From positions 16,481 through 80,480 of the forward strand of contig CAZHHX010000013.1 of the NCBI GenBank assembly GCA_964532465.1: 64,000 nt of DNA, given 5' to 3'. Below, piece by piece: positions 56,430 to 64,000 of the stretch. This DNA is from JAPLKB01 sp964532465 (GTDB taxonomy: Bacteria > Desulfobacterota > Syntrophorhabdia > Syntrophorhabdales > Syntrophorhabdaceae). The notes beneath the pieces were generated by a model. That model had not been told where the DNA came from. It saw only the letters and a list, made by a program, of their open reading frames with translations, and did not search any database. The translations under genes and the position numbers were made by a program. The first letter of the stretch is position 1; each line of letters opens with the position of its first letter.

Positions 56430-57692
56430 GTGCCCATTATAGCCGACCTCCATATTCATTCAAAATATTCACGGGCAACAAGCAAAGACATGTGCCCTGA
56501 GGCGCTCTGGAAATGGGCGCAACTGAAGGGTATTTCCATAATGGGCACCGGGGACTTCACTCACCCGGCATGGCTTGCCGAGCTTAAGGAAAAGATTGAG
56601 CCCACAGGCAACGGATTGTTCACGCTGAAAAAAGAATTCCAGTCAAAAGATGTTCCCGATTCATGCAGAGGAGATGTTTTTTTCATGCTCTCCTGTGAAA
56701 TCAGCTCAATTTATAAGAAAAACGGCAGGACACGGAAAGTCCACTCTATTATATATGTGCCTGACTTTATTGACGCTGAAAATATTTATAAAGCACTGTC
56801 AAAGATAGGGAATCTCAATTCAGACGGAAGACCCATACTGGGACTCGGCGCGAAGGAACTTCTGAAGATTGTTATGGATATATGCCCTGAAAGCCTCTTT
56901 GTGCCTGCCCATGCCTGGACCCCGCACTTTTCCGTATTCGGGGCAGTATCAGGATTCGATTCACTTGAAGAATGTTTTGATGAGCTTGCCGGTCATATAT
57001 ATGCCGTTGAGACAGGGCTTTCTTCCGATCCCTCCATGAACCGGAGGCTTTCAGCGCTGGACAGGATAACGCTCATGTCCAACTCGGATGCCCATTCACC
57101 TGCTAAAATAGGAAGAGAAGCAAACATCCTTGATACGGAGTATTCTTATGGCGCTGTAGCTGACGCAATAAGAACAAAAAAAGGTTTTCTCGGAACAATA
57201 GAATTCTTCCCCCAGGAAGGCAAATACCATAATGACGGGCACAGGTTATGCAAGGTGAACCTCTCGCCAAAAGAGACTGTCGCGCATAATTATCTCTGCC
57301 CTGTATGCAAAAGAGAAGTAACAGTAGGGGTTATGCACAGGGTTGATAAGCTTGCCGACAGGGAGGAGGGTTTCAAACCCTTGGGTTCATTGCCTTTTTA
57401 TTCAATAATACCTCTGCCGGAAATCCTTGCCGAAACCCTTCAGGTGGGTGCCGGCAGCAAGAAAGTAGACGGCATATATCAAGGACTTCTACGAGAACTG
57501 GGAAATGAATTTAAAATTCTCCTGAATACTCCCCTTGAAGATATTGAAACAGCAGGGTCACCCCTTATCAGAGAAGCCGTATCCCGTATGCGTGAAGGGC
57601 GTGTTCGCATTACCCCCGGTTTTGACGGTGAATTCGGAAAGATAAAAATATTTGACAGGACCGAAGGGGGTGGATATCTTCCCGAATTGTAG
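56430..57692 (+). CDS. Endonuclease Q family protein (PHP domain)
   Basis: 420 aa from GTG 56430. The N-terminal PHP domain has DLHIHSKYSRA (metal His residues), GTGDFTHPAW, SCEISSIY, HAWTPHFS and SNSDAHS. A zinc-ribbon region YLCPVCKRE follows, then LADREEG and a C-terminal Glu/Gly-rich domain. This order matches EndoQ, which nicks DNA 5' of deaminated bases such as uracil and hypoxanthine; it is best known from Thermococcales and a few bacteria. Older annotation as UvrD-like is misleading. The window also has a type-4 uracil glycosylase. Confidence 0.87.
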   Translation: MPIIADLHIHSKYSRATSKDMCPEALWKWAQLKGISIMGTGDFTHPAWLAELKEKIEPTGNGLFTLKKEFQSKDVPDSCRGDVFFMLSCEISSIYKKNGRTRKVHSIIYVPDFIDAENIYKALSKIGNLNSDGRPILGLGAKELLKIVMDICPESLFVPAHAWTPHFSVFGAVSGFDSLEECFDELAGHIYAVETGLSSDPSMNRRLSALDRITLMSNSDAHSPAKIGREANILDTEYSYGAVADAIRTKKGFLGTIEFFPQEGKYHNDGHRLCKVNLSPKETVAHNYLCPVCKREVTVGVMHRVDKLADREEGFKPLGSLPFYSIIPLPEILAETLQVGAGSKKVDGIYQGLLRELGNEFKILLNTPLEDIETAGSPLIREAVSRMREGRVRITPGFDGEFGKIKIFDRTEGGGYLPEL

Positions 57693-57750
57693 CAAAATCT
57701 TACGGTCCCGGCAAAAAGCAGGCATAATATTAATTGCGCTTCTCAGTGAA

Positions 57751-58365
57751 TTAAATGATAAAATACAGAACGATCCCCAAAGCGAGGGCCATAAAGGGAA
57801 GCGCAATCCAAAATATTTTCATGAATACTTTCTGTCTGGATGGGTAAGGCCAGTTTCCTTCCCTGAAGGCCAGGATAATACCCTTTTCCTCCTTCCAATC
57901 AAGGCTCCAGAGCAAGCCTGCCGATATATAGAGTACCGATGACGCAAAGATGTTTGTTAACCATGTAAGGGGGTAGCAGCCATCCCTGATAAGGAGATAG
58001 AGGTCATAGGACCAGGCGGCTGAAAACATCCAGGCACAGAAAGCAATGAATCCATGCTTTATTGAAAGTTTTGCAGCAAAAACCCCGTATAATGTCCCGA
58101 CGACCCATGGAGCGCTTATAAAAGTGAAGAGCGACATGAATCCGGCATCAACATAATCCCACGTTGGATCACCGGTGTAAGGCGCAATAACAACCATGCC
58201 TATCCCGGCAATAAGGAAGGTGGATACCTTCCATGGCGTGAAGAGAAAGCGCCAGTAGTTTTTGTACGTGACTGCATAATATGCTTTTTCTCTAAAGAAC
58301 AATATAAGGGAGAAGGCACAGGCAATGCCCCATGCAGCAATATAAACAGTAAAGAAAGCATTCAA
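57751..58365 (-). CDS. Hypothetical membrane protein
   Basis: 204 aa with about six hydrophobic segments (FFTVYIAAWGIACAFSLILF, FLIAGIGMVVIAPYTG, FIAFCAWMFSAAWSYDLYLL, IFWIALPFMALALGIVLYFI). Cytoplasmic loops contain KNYWRFLFTPWK and EEKGIILAFREGNWPYPSRQ. No family is recognised. The next gene upstream also encodes a membrane protein. Confidence 0.72.
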   Translation of the reverse strand: MNAFFTVYIAAWGIACAFSLILFFREKAYYAVTYKNYWRFLFTPWKVSTFLIAGIGMVVIAPYTGDPTWDYVDAGFMSLFTFISAPWVVGTLYGVFAAKLSIKHGFIAFCAWMFSAAWSYDLYLLIRDGCYPLTWLTNIFASSVLYISAGLLWSLDWKEEKGIILAFREGNWPYPSRQKVFMKIFWIALPFMALALGIVLYFII

Positions 58366-58397
58366 GTTGATTTTCCTCTCAGATAAGTATATCCGGC

Positions 58398-58973
58398 CTA
58401 ATCAAGAGTGCGCCATTTCTTGTCTGATGAACGGTAGATATGTCTTCCAAAGGGAGATTCGTATGTGAAACTCAATGAATAGTAACCCGCTTCAATTGAT
58501 TCCTTGTTGGAGTAATGGAAATACCTCCATCCACCGGTACCCGTGTATCTGGCAGTCGGTATGTTTCTGAGGTAGTCCGGCACAAGATCATTTAATCTGT
58601 CCGGATAGACTCCTTTTTTGGATTTGTATTGCTCGCAGGCTGCAATAATTGTCTTTGCATTTTTATAGGCAGTACGGTTGTTGATATTCTTCATACTAAA
58701 GGTCATTACAAGCATCATGACATAGATACCGATAGTGAAGAGTTTTATCTTCACTGTATATCCATTTCTTTCTCTTCTCGTCAAACACCATATCACTGCA
58801 AAAAGGCATGCAAAGAAAGCAAGACCGAGGGATTCAATGAGAATGGAAGTGCAGAAGAAAAAGAGCAAAGCGATAATGATATGCTTATATATACTTACGG
58901 ATTTTTGTTGTGTGGACTTATCTGTTTTGTCTCCAGGTTGCAAAATCTTCTCTTGTATATTGTTTTTATTCAT
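58398..58973 (-). CDS. Membrane protein with a pseudopilin-like periplasmic domain
   Basis: 191 aa. Two N-terminal membrane segments (HIIIALLFFFCTSILIESLG, LFTIGIYVMMLVMTFSM) precede a domain reading AYKNAKTIIAACEQYKSKKG, VYPDRLNDLVPDYLRNIP. This is the start of the globular region of type II pseudopilins (GspG-like). It then continues ARYTGTGGWRYFHYSNKESI. No prepilin cleavage site is present, so it is not a true pilin. Confidence 0.7.
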   Translation of the reverse strand: MNKNNIQEKILQPGDKTDKSTQQKSVSIYKHIIIALLFFFCTSILIESLGLAFFACLFAVIWCLTRRERNGYTVKIKLFTIGIYVMMLVMTFSMKNINNRTAYKNAKTIIAACEQYKSKKGVYPDRLNDLVPDYLRNIPTARYTGTGGWRYFHYSNKESIEAGYYSLSFTYESPFGRHIYRSSDKKWRTLD

Positions 58974-59076
58974 TCCTGCTCGCCGCTTTTATATTTTCTT
59001 GCAAGAGTACCATGATTGCAAGAATTTTCTATCAACTTTCTGTATATTCCCCGTCGAAAAAATGTATTAAGTCGGG

Positions 59077-59130
59077 GTCAATGCCCGGCACGCCAGCGTC
59101 GTTCCTTCGCTTGGCATGCCGGGCATTGAC
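59077..59130 (-). terminator. 14-bp perfect inverted repeat after the HAD gene
   Basis: GTCAATGCCCGGCA (59077-59090) pairs exactly with TGCCGGGCATTGAC (59117-59130), and the inner GCCAGCG/CGCTTGGC extends it. It lies 6 bases beyond the stop of the minus-strand HAD gene, followed on that strand by an AT-rich stretch with a T run. Confidence 0.65.
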
Positions 59131-59136
59131 TTGTTA

Positions 59137-60135
59137 TTACCTTTTCCCGGACGGGTAGATGATCTTCCAATCCTTCCTCATGTCAACAACGGTCCAGCCT
59201 TTGACCTTGGCTTCGTCAAGTGCCTTGTCGAGTCGACCTATAGAGGATGTACGGTCGTAGGCCCATTCGCGGTCAGCATCGGTATGATGCACGATGAGGG
59301 CAAAACGGGCGCCCTTCCCGGCAGTTGTCCACTGGAACATTTGGAGGTCACCGTCAGAATTGCCGAATGATGCAATGGGGCGCCGTCCGATGTGTGAGTC
59401 AATGCCCACCGGTTTGCCCTCATTGTCGTCAATAAAATCAATTTTCGGCAGGCGAGCCAGTACGGGCTTGCCGTCGCGCAGTTCGAACCTGGTCTTGACA
59501 CTGCTGCCGATGACCTGCTCGGGTGGGATGCCATAGATTTTCTCCGTCCAGGGGCGCATAAATTCGATACTGCCTCCGGAAACAATGAAGGTCTTGAAGC
59601 CATTCGCCCGCAGGTAGGCCAGCAATTCCAGCATGGGCTGATAGACCATCTCCGTATAAGGCCGCCCGGTCCCGGGATGCTTCGCTGTGGCGAGCCAGGA
59701 TTTGAGTATTTGCTCGAACTCCTCAGTAGTCATGCCGGTATGCGTGGCCATGATGATCTGCGCAATGGCTTGTTCACCACCGGCGAGCGCGTCCTTAACG
59801 TTGCCCTTGAGCAATGAAGCGAAAGGTTCTTTAGTCTTCCATTCCGGATGCTGCGGCGCGAGCGCCTTCACGCGATCAAGGGCGAAGAAGAACTGGAAAT
59901 ATATCGGCTGTTCCGACCAGAGCGTGCCGTCATTATCAAAGGTGGCGATACGCTCGGCAACTGGCACGAAGTCCGGCGACCCGGATTTCGTTACTCTCTC
60001 GACAAAGGTGATGATCGCCTTCTTCGAAGCGGTGTCGTTCCAGGACGGCAAAGGTTCAGCGGCAAAGGCCACGTTCACGAGCAGCAACAAAGCAAGCAGA
60101 CTTTTCACGACTGTACATTTCATACTTTTCATCAT
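59137..60135 (-). CDS. Exported HAD-superfamily phosphatase
   Basis: About 332 aa from ATG 60135 (GAGGAG just upstream; ATG 60132 also possible). Signal peptide VVKSLLALLLLVNVAFAAEP. HAD motifs: FDNDGTLW (motif I, DxDGT), VSGGSIEFMRP (motif II) and FGNSDGDLQMF (motif IV). It resembles phosphoserine-phosphatase-like periplasmic HAD enzymes; the substrate is unknown. It is the third gene of an all-exported operon with a metallophosphoesterase and a beta-barrel. Confidence 0.88.
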   Translation of the reverse strand: MMKSMKCTVVKSLLALLLLVNVAFAAEPLPSWNDTASKKAIITFVERVTKSGSPDFVPVAERIATFDNDGTLWSEQPIYFQFFFALDRVKALAPQHPEWKTKEPFASLLKGNVKDALAGGEQAIAQIIMATHTGMTTEEFEQILKSWLATAKHPGTGRPYTEMVYQPMLELLAYLRANGFKTFIVSGGSIEFMRPWTEKIYGIPPEQVIGSSVKTRFELRDGKPVLARLPKIDFIDDNEGKPVGIDSHIGRRPIASFGNSDGDLQMFQWTTAGKGARFALIVHHTDADREWAYDRTSSIGRLDKALDEAKVKGWTVVDMRKDWKIIYPSGKR

Positions 60136-60160
60136 TCTCTCCTCATTTGGCATCAGTTCC

Positions 60161-60982
60161 CTAAAATGCAAAGGACAGCCCCATTACAGGACCATGGATA
60201 GTCGCGTTATACCTGACGCTGCTTGTTCCAGCTTTATAATCCACATAGAGAGCCCGGTATCCAAGTAAACCGGTAATGTCTTTTGTGAACCGGTAGCCGA
60301 AAATACCCTGCGCGTTCCAACTAAAGTCGGAACCGACGCCAAAGCCTCCAATATCACCCCTTAGATTAAATATTATTTTTTCTGTTATATCCGCGTTGAG
60401 ACGGGCGCCGATTATCGGGTCAACCCACTGGGCTGTTTTAGAAGGATTCAAATTGCTGCTTGTATCCAGATTGGCACTTAAATACCAAAAACGACCGCCT
60501 CCCAGGGCATCGACGGTTACTGATCGTTTTTTCTTCTCATCAAGAGACCATTTTCCGAGCTGGTATATTGCGCCGAACTCGATCAGCCACTGTTCAACCT
60601 GCAGCCTCATATCTCTGCCGTCTCTGAGCGTCCCATTTTGAGACAGTTTCAGGTAGGTCGGGTCAAGAAAAAATCCCCATTTTCCTTTTTGAGCCTCAAA
60701 ATGTACCTGACCTGCAAAATTCATATCCCGAAGAATATCGGAAAAACTTATTTTTGAATCAGCAGTATGATTACGGACTGTCGCCTTCGTGTCCATGGCA
60801 ATCAGCCAGGCATATGGGGTAAGACTGAATTTCCATGTGCTTCCGTTGGCAGATGAAGGTTTACTGTCAGTTATGGAAACACTTGAATCAGGGCCCGTTA
60901 ATGGAACGTTTTGACTGTATGCAGGAAGCGCGGCAAGGATAAATGTGAGAACGCATAATATCAACATCACTTTATTTTTCAT
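60161..60982 (-). CDS. Outer-membrane beta-barrel protein
   Basis: 273 aa with a signal peptide (MLILCVLTFILAALPAYSQN). The mature part alternates polar and hydrophobic residues in many short strands (WKFSLTPYAWLIAMDT, GKWGFFLDPTYLKLSQ, FGYRFTKDITGLLGYRALYV) and ends in Phe (GPVMGLSFAF), the classic outer-membrane insertion signal. No specific porin family is recognised. Lies between the metallophosphoesterase and HAD genes. Confidence 0.83.
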   Translation of the reverse strand: MKNKVMLILCVLTFILAALPAYSQNVPLTGPDSSVSITDSKPSSANGSTWKFSLTPYAWLIAMDTKATVRNHTADSKISFSDILRDMNFAGQVHFEAQKGKWGFFLDPTYLKLSQNGTLRDGRDMRLQVEQWLIEFGAIYQLGKWSLDEKKKRSVTVDALGGGRFWYLSANLDTSSNLNPSKTAQWVDPIIGARLNADITEKIIFNLRGDIGGFGVGSDFSWNAQGIFGYRFTKDITGLLGYRALYVDYKAGTSSVRYNATIHGPVMGLSFAF

Positions 60983-61015
60983 ATCAATTCCTCCATTGTT
61001 TAATTCACAAAAAAA

Positions 61016-62791
61016 TTACCTGCCTGCCAGTGTTCCTAATTTCTGCATTTTCTTTTGCATTTCAGGGGTCAACTGTTTGACAAGCTCCGCATTGTACGAA
61101 CCAGTGGGCATCGGCTTTATACTCGGATCTTTGTTCGGATTATTGGTAAATACATTAACAACGGATTTAGCTATCTGCTGCGCGGCCACAGCATAAGAAC
61201 GCGATTTCGCGGCAGGCGTTCCATCTTTGACTGCCGGATCAACATTGGTCGTAACAATTGAAATTGTATTGTCGCTGTTCAGGTATATCTCAAACGTACG
61301 GAACTGTTGAGGAAAATCTCTTAATGATGAAGTTTCAACCTGCCAGAAACTATTTTCAGGAGCAGGGCCGGGGAATGCTTTCACAGTATTTAAATGACGA
61401 TGTCCGGCAATCCAGAGGATAAAATTCGGATATTTTTGAAGTTCCTTAACCAAATCCGGCAGGGTTACAGCATTTTGAGGATTAAGCCACCAGCCGACTT
61501 CGGAATCGGGCTTTTCGACACCTATCGGTATGTGCGCGGCAACGATCATGAGCTGGCCGGCAGCTTGACCATCGGCAAGTTCTTTTTTAAGCCAGTCCCA
61601 ACGTGCCTGGTCAAGGAAACCATGGCCATGAATACTGGTAGAACCATCATCTTCCTTTTGGGTATCGTCGAGCACAATAAACTTGATCGGCATAGTCGAC
61701 TTCGGTAAGAAACTGTAACAGGCAAAGCCATTTTTGGCGTCGATCAGGTTGAAACCGTGACCGACTGGATTTGAAGATGTATTAAAAAACTCTTTCATCC
61801 ATTCCGTTCTCAAAAGTGAACGCCGGTTAGGATCAGCTACAACCTTTGGAGGATTGCTGAATTTTCCCACAGGTCCCGCGCCTATAATATTGCCGTAAGG
61901 AGTTGAACCATCGAGGACTCCCATATAGTAATCAGGTTTATTTATGTTTTTTGGGTCGGCAAGAACATCTCCCGCAGCAAAGATGGTGTCGCTGATGTAG
62001 GACTTTCGGAGATTATCGTTCACAGGTATTGAACCGATCCAGAAATGATCGTGGTTGCCCATGGCCTGATACCAGGGGATCGTTTTATCAAGGCCTGCCG
62101 CCTTATAAGGTTTCTGATAATCGATTGTATCAGCTCCGACATGAGCACCGGAACTTGGAGTGATAACCTTGCCGTCAAGAACATCGATATACCACCTCAA
62201 TTCGTTGTACTGAGTGCTGTTGCAGGTATCACCCAGAGAGATACCGAAATCAATGGGATTTTTTTTATGCAGCGCGTTTATTGTCTGAACGGCTGAGTCG
62301 AGAACATGAGTTGTATACATCATAATCGGCGAATATATGGAAGTAACAAAGAACCACGGCGCTTTGCCAAGGGACGGGTAAACCAGTTGTTGAAGATAGA
62401 TTAACTGAGAAGGTGATTCTTTGTCTGTTATATGGATGTCGGATATGGTAAAGAAATTCAAAAGTTTTGTTCTTTTAGTTGCTGACTCACCGGTATAACC
62501 GGCAGGCATGATATCTGTCCGTTTTCCGTCATCGATACCTTTGCCGTACTTCCAGGTATCATAACCGTATTGTTTGTATTTTGAGACCTCATCAAGAAGA
62601 ATCGTTACCGAAGGCTTTGGAGGGAGCTCGACTGTCCTCTGGCGAGTCGTAAAAACATCGGAAGCAATCGGGTATCCCGCGGGCTGACTTTGCTCTTGGG
62701 CATTACCTGCTGAATATCCTGTTAATGAGAAAATCAGCATGACCATTAAAAAGACAAAACATGTTTTTTTGAATCCATAAGATAGTTTCAC
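61016..62791 (-). CDS. TIGR03768-type exported metallophosphoesterase
   Basis: 591 aa. Signal peptide (TCFVFLMVMLIFSLTGYSAG). Metallophosphoesterase motifs in order: SDIHITDKES, LGDTCNS, GNHDHFW, VAAHIPIG and AGHRHLN supply the two-metal ligands. The pattern matches the TIGR03768 family of unknown substrate. It is first in a three-gene operon with an outer-membrane protein and an exported HAD phosphatase, which suggests periplasmic release of phosphate from an organic compound. Confidence 0.88.
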   Translation of the reverse strand: MKLSYGFKKTCFVFLMVMLIFSLTGYSAGNAQEQSQPAGYPIASDVFTTRQRTVELPPKPSVTILLDEVSKYKQYGYDTWKYGKGIDDGKRTDIMPAGYTGESATKRTKLLNFFTISDIHITDKESPSQLIYLQQLVYPSLGKAPWFFVTSIYSPIMMYTTHVLDSAVQTINALHKKNPIDFGISLGDTCNSTQYNELRWYIDVLDGKVITPSSGAHVGADTIDYQKPYKAAGLDKTIPWYQAMGNHDHFWIGSIPVNDNLRKSYISDTIFAAGDVLADPKNINKPDYYMGVLDGSTPYGNIIGAGPVGKFSNPPKVVADPNRRSLLRTEWMKEFFNTSSNPVGHGFNLIDAKNGFACYSFLPKSTMPIKFIVLDDTQKEDDGSTSIHGHGFLDQARWDWLKKELADGQAAGQLMIVAAHIPIGVEKPDSEVGWWLNPQNAVTLPDLVKELQKYPNFILWIAGHRHLNTVKAFPGPAPENSFWQVETSSLRDFPQQFRTFEIYLNSDNTISIVTTNVDPAVKDGTPAAKSRSYAVAAQQIAKSVVNVFTNNPNKDPSIKPMPTGSYNAELVKQLTPEMQKKMQKLGTLAGR

Positions 62792-63240
62792 AAAACTCCT
62801 CCTCTATTTTTGATTGCTAAGTGGACGCCACTGATATTAATACCACAGTCTCCCCGATGGTTGCAGCTCATATTAACAAAGCCGGTCTCCGCCAATTGTA
62901 TACAGGATCGACAGCAGCATATATTATGTATGCCTTGTTATCATTATCGCATAATTACTTATGATGTTAAGGAAATATTGTTTCTTCAGGCATCCACAGT
63001 ATAAGGATGTGGAAGAAAAGCAATAATTCTCAGTTTTCCAGGAGTTGAAGGTCTCTGAAAACTCTTGATATTTTTCCATAAAAACGGAGAGGCTACAATT
63101 AACTGTTATTCCATTTGATTTTATTGATACCCTTACATATTGTAAATTTAACTGATAATCGTGTTGACTGAAGTCCTTTTCGGTGCTATTGCTTAGAAAG
63201 TCACTTTATTTTATTATACCCCGCACGATAAGAGGTGATT
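62792..63240. other. Divergent intergenic region
   Basis: It separates the minus-strand metallophosphoesterase operon from the plus-strand sensor kinase and probably holds both promoters. I see no RNA gene or repeat. Confidence 0.45.
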
Positions 63241-64000
63241 ATGCACCTTTCCAGCAGGATTGTACATCTTGGTATAGTAAAAGGCAGTATAATATTTACT
63301 GCTTTCTGTATTGTTTTTTCCTTTGCTCTTTATCTGGTAACAGCTTATTTTACTGCTTCAATCCGTCCTATCGGAATCCTTGCTTCTCTTCTGACGCCCG
63401 TCTTGGTTGCCCCACCTGTTTGTATAATGCTGTTGTATTTGAACCGCTCACTCTATCGCACACAGGAAGAACTCCTCAAATTTCAGAAAACGCTGGAAGA
63501 AAAAATCCTTGAACGAACGCAAGAACTGAGCAGAGCAAATGAAGAATTGCGCCATAGCGAGAGTCTTCTTAAGACTGTCATGGAACTCCTGCCTGTAGGG
63601 GTTTGGATTCAAAATTCAAAGGGAGAGATTATCTCAGTAAACACTGCGGGACGACATATCTGGGCTGGAGGCCGTCACGTGGGGATTGAGCAGTTCGGAG
63701 AATATAAAGGCTGGTGGCTTGAAAGCGGCAAGATGATAGAGCCTCATGAATGGGCGGCAGAGCGCGCTATTGAAAAAGGCGAAACTTCTCTCAATGAGGA
63801 GATTGAGATTGAATGTTTCGATGGTGAACACAAGATTATTCTCAACTCGGCTCTGCCCCTTCAGGAAACCGATGGGAAAATAAAAGGCGCAGTCATCGTA
63901 AACCAGGACATTACCGAGCGCAAGCTCATGGAAACAGAACGTCTTCGCACTCAGAAGATAGAATCTTTAGGTATCCTGGCAGGCGGTATTGCTCATGATT
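63241..64000 (+). CDS. PAS-domain sensor histidine kinase, 3' truncated by window edge
   Basis: The first 253 codons are visible. AGAGGTG precedes ATG 63241. Two membrane helices (GSIIFTAFCIVFSFALYLV, PIGILASLLTPVLVAPPVCI) are followed by a coiled coil (QEELLKFQKTLEEKILERTQ) and a PAS domain (TVMELLPVGVWIQNSKGEII to VIVNQDITERK). The kinase begins with QKIESLGILAGGIAHD, the H-box of the hybrid kinase group. The catalytic and possible receiver domains lie beyond the window. Confidence 0.88.
   Translation, partial: MHLSSRIVHLGIVKGSIIFTAFCIVFSFALYLVTAYFTASIRPIGILASLLTPVLVAPPVCIMLLYLNRSLYRTQEELLKFQKTLEEKILERTQELSRANEELRHSESLLKTVMELLPVGVWIQNSKGEIISVNTAGRHIWAGGRHVGIEQFGEYKGWWLESGKMIEPHEWAAERAIEKGETSLNEEIEIECFDGEHKIILNSALPLQETDGKIKGAVIVNQDITERKLMETERLRTQKIESLGILAGGIAHD

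Noticed and set aside
1..64000. tRNA, rRNA or tmRNA genes
   Set aside because: I looked through the larger gaps for T-loop-like GTTCGAATC and cloverleaf patterns and saw none; no scan by program was possible.

Overview
The window looks like a moderate-GC chromosome segment from an anaerobic or microaerobic bacterium. Its gene set fits Desulfobacterota (Syntrophorhabdus/Syntrophus-like) or Nitrospirota: EFR1 flavodoxin-ferredoxin, DUF6599, DUF1847, a Mrp ATPase next to a DUF134-NifX fusion, YeeE/YedE sulfur permeases, endonuclease Q and a PerR-catalase operon. This placement is inferred from gene content only. Selenocysteine use is suggested by an in-frame TGA that replaces the conserved Cys of one YeeE protein.

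Layout: 0-14 kb is housekeeping. It holds a 5'-truncated serine hydrolase, RadC, a secreted Cache protein, type-4 uracil-DNA glycosylase, gatA and gatC, a CBS protein with a DUF294 nucleotidyltransferase, valS, a dGTPase and a WYL regulator. From 14.9 to 21.8 kb lies a defence and toxin-antitoxin island: a type III R-M system (mod frameshifted, res intact) with a mazE/mazF pair lodged between mod and res, then a zeta-toxin remnant, a DUF4258/DUF2283 pair and a lone HicB. The toxin genes are broken or missing while the antitoxin-like genes are mostly open.

21.9-34.1 kb is redox metabolism: a 2-hydroxyacid dehydrogenase, EFR1, DUF6599-DUF362, flavodoxin, DUF1847, UppP, PerR-catalase, a ThiS/MoaD-like protein, gamma carbonic anhydrase, Mrp and DUF134-NifX. 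34.9-45 kb is a second defence island: a type I R-M operon in the order radC-hsdR-[insertion]-hsdS-rhuM/fic-hsdM, followed by a LuxR fragment and an intact HicBA pair. The insertion carries a GIY-YIG nuclease gene, REP-like palindromes that carry decayed copies of its 5' end, and a DUF4160/DUF2442 pair whose first gene is interrupted by a small transposable element. 45-64 kb holds an AEC transporter, a TolC-MFP-RND efflux operon, a YeeE pair, MATE, endonuclease Q, a metallophosphoesterase/outer-membrane/HAD-phosphatase operon and the start of a sensor kinase.

Two repeat systems stand out. (1) A MITE of about 150 bp is present in three complete copies (28.75, 39.34 and 56.22 kb). Each has near-perfect 20-bp terminal inverted repeats and a 3-bp TAA target duplication; one copy splits the DUF4160 gene cleanly and another sits exactly on the MATE stop codon. 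(2) Large structured leader elements (26.7, 32.1, 52.5 and 53.4 kb) lie directly upstream of DUF1847, gamma carbonic anhydrase, tolC and the putative selenoprotein yeeE. All are in the sense of the downstream gene, with stem pairing kept by compensatory changes between copies. These leaders and the Sec-containing YeeE are the best candidates for something undescribed.
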